Source: an uncultured Alphaproteobacteria bacterium (GTDB taxonomy: Bacteria > Pseudomonadota > Alphaproteobacteria > CAKMZR01). Taken from it: a DNA stretch of 5,218 bases. The position numbers and the translations under genes were made by a program. The notes under the pieces are model-generated. The model was not told where the DNA came from, made no database searches, and saw only the letters and a list, made by a program, of their open reading frames with translations. Location of the stretch: contig CAKMZR010000128.1 of the NCBI GenBank assembly GCA_929200455.1, positions 1-5,218 on the forward strand. The letters are read 5' to 3'. Shown here piece by piece: positions 4,675 to 5,218 of this stretch (the stretch's first letter is position 1; each line of letters starts with the position of its first letter).

Positions 4675-5218
4675 AGTTCGGCGAGGTGTTTTTGGAATTC
4701 GGCTATACTTCCGGCACCTTGCAGGAAGATTTTTTGGTTGAATATGAAGAGGGGAATGGCTTGGATTCCGAGTTCTTGCCAGTATTTTTGTTCTTCCCGC
4801 ACGGCTTGGATGTGGGTTTGAGAGAGGAGGGCTTGTCGTGCTTCTTCGGGGTTGAGTCCGACGGCTTCTGCGTTTTGCACGAGGACGTCGATATTGCTGA
4901 TATTTTGGTTGTGTGTGAAGTATGAGGAAAAGAGTTGCATTTTGAGGGGATGTTCGAGGTTGAAGTCTCGAGCGTGATGGATAATTTGGTGTGCTTTGAA
5001 GGAGTTGTAACGGATGAAGTTGGGTTGAGCATTGAAGGAGAATCCGAGTTGATGCCCGAGGGTGACGAGGGTTTGCTTGGCTTGTTCTGTGCCGTTGAAA
5101 GCGTCGCCATATTTTTGTTGTAGGAATTCCTGAAGATTTTGTCCTTGAGGGTTCATATCGGGTGTGAGTTCGAAGGGGTGCCATTTGATGGAGAGGGAGA
5201 TGGGTTCTTGGAACGAGA
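4671..5218 (-). CDS. FrnE-like DsbA-family thioredoxin-fold protein, N-terminus cut by the window edge
   Basis: The frame is open to the right edge; 181 residues are visible. An internal ATG at 5156 is not the real start, because the 20 codons before it continue the family pattern (IKWHPFELTPDMNPQG; relatives have W-R/H-P-F-E-L-x-P). This places it in the FrnE/2-hydroxychromene-2-carboxylate isomerase-like branch of the DsbA family. Other signatures are YNSFKAHQIIHHA (about visible residues 70-82), the LFSSYF helix (95-100), and GIQAIPLFIF (150-159) with the conserved cis-proline loop, followed by the LQGAGS turn. Full-length relatives have about 210-220 residues, so some 30-40 are outside the window. 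These include the segment where a CPWC-type redox motif would sit, so whether this is a disulfide oxidoreductase or an inactive or isomerase-like member cannot be judged here. No membrane segment is visible. It converges on the exporter pair, with stop codons overlapping in TTAG (4671-4674). Confidence 0.9.
   Translation of the reverse strand, partial: SFQEPISLSIKWHPFELTPDMNPQGQNLQEFLQQKYGDAFNGTEQAKQTLVTLGHQLGFSFNAQPNFIRYNSFKAHQIIHHARDFNLEHPLKMQLFSSYFTHNQNISNIDVLVQNAEAVGLNPEEARQALLSQTHIQAVREEQKYWQELGIQAIPLFIFNQKIFLQGAGSIAEFQKHLAEL

Overview
The window looks like a chromosomal stretch of a proteobacterium, most likely an alphaproteobacterium of intermediate GC content. That placement is inferred from the gene families (HcnABC-type dehydrogenase, RidA, AHSA1/SRPBCC, LysE/RhtB and FrnE-type DsbA) and their compact packing; no marker gene fixes the taxon. 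Coding density is close to complete. I see no RNA gene, mobile element, CRISPR array or integration site, and no gene-free stretch longer than about 90 bases. The + strand is strongly G+T-rich throughout, whichever strand is coding.

Layout. (i) A leftward operon runs from about 3330 to the left edge: an SRPBCC/AHSA1-like protein (3329-2847), a DAO-family FAD oxidoreductase (HcnC/OoxB-like, 2817-1711), a small [2Fe-2S] protein (HcnA-like, 1742-1437), a large FAD oxidoreductase with a C-terminal BFD-type iron-sulfur segment (HcnB/OoxA-like, 1440-46), and the first 14 codons of a probable RidA-family imine deaminase (44-1, cut by the window edge). The last four genes overlap or are separated by one base. 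(ii) A short divergent promoter region lies at about 3330-3419, with a good leftward sigma70-like promoter (TTGAAA-17-TACAAT) whose -10 coincides with that of a weaker rightward candidate. (iii) Two tandem, clearly paralogous LysE/RhtB-type exporters run rightward (3420-4043 and 4048-4674). (iv) A leftward FrnE-type DsbA-family gene (5218-4671) is cut by the right edge; its stop codon interlocks with that of the second exporter (TTAG).

How the genes may work together (inference): the three-subunit flavo/iron-sulfur enzyme would oxidise an amino acid, D-amino acid, imino acid or opine to an imine, passing electrons through FAD and [2Fe-2S] centres. RidA would hydrolyse the reactive imine/enamine. 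The divergent LysE-type pair could export an amino acid related to the substrate or product. The substrate cannot be read from the sequence. I do not see a wholly unknown system. The points most worth a second look are the amino-acid oxidation/imine detoxification/export neighbourhood, the patchwork similarity of the exporter pair, the mutually exclusive divergent promoter arrangement, and the strand-wide composition bias.
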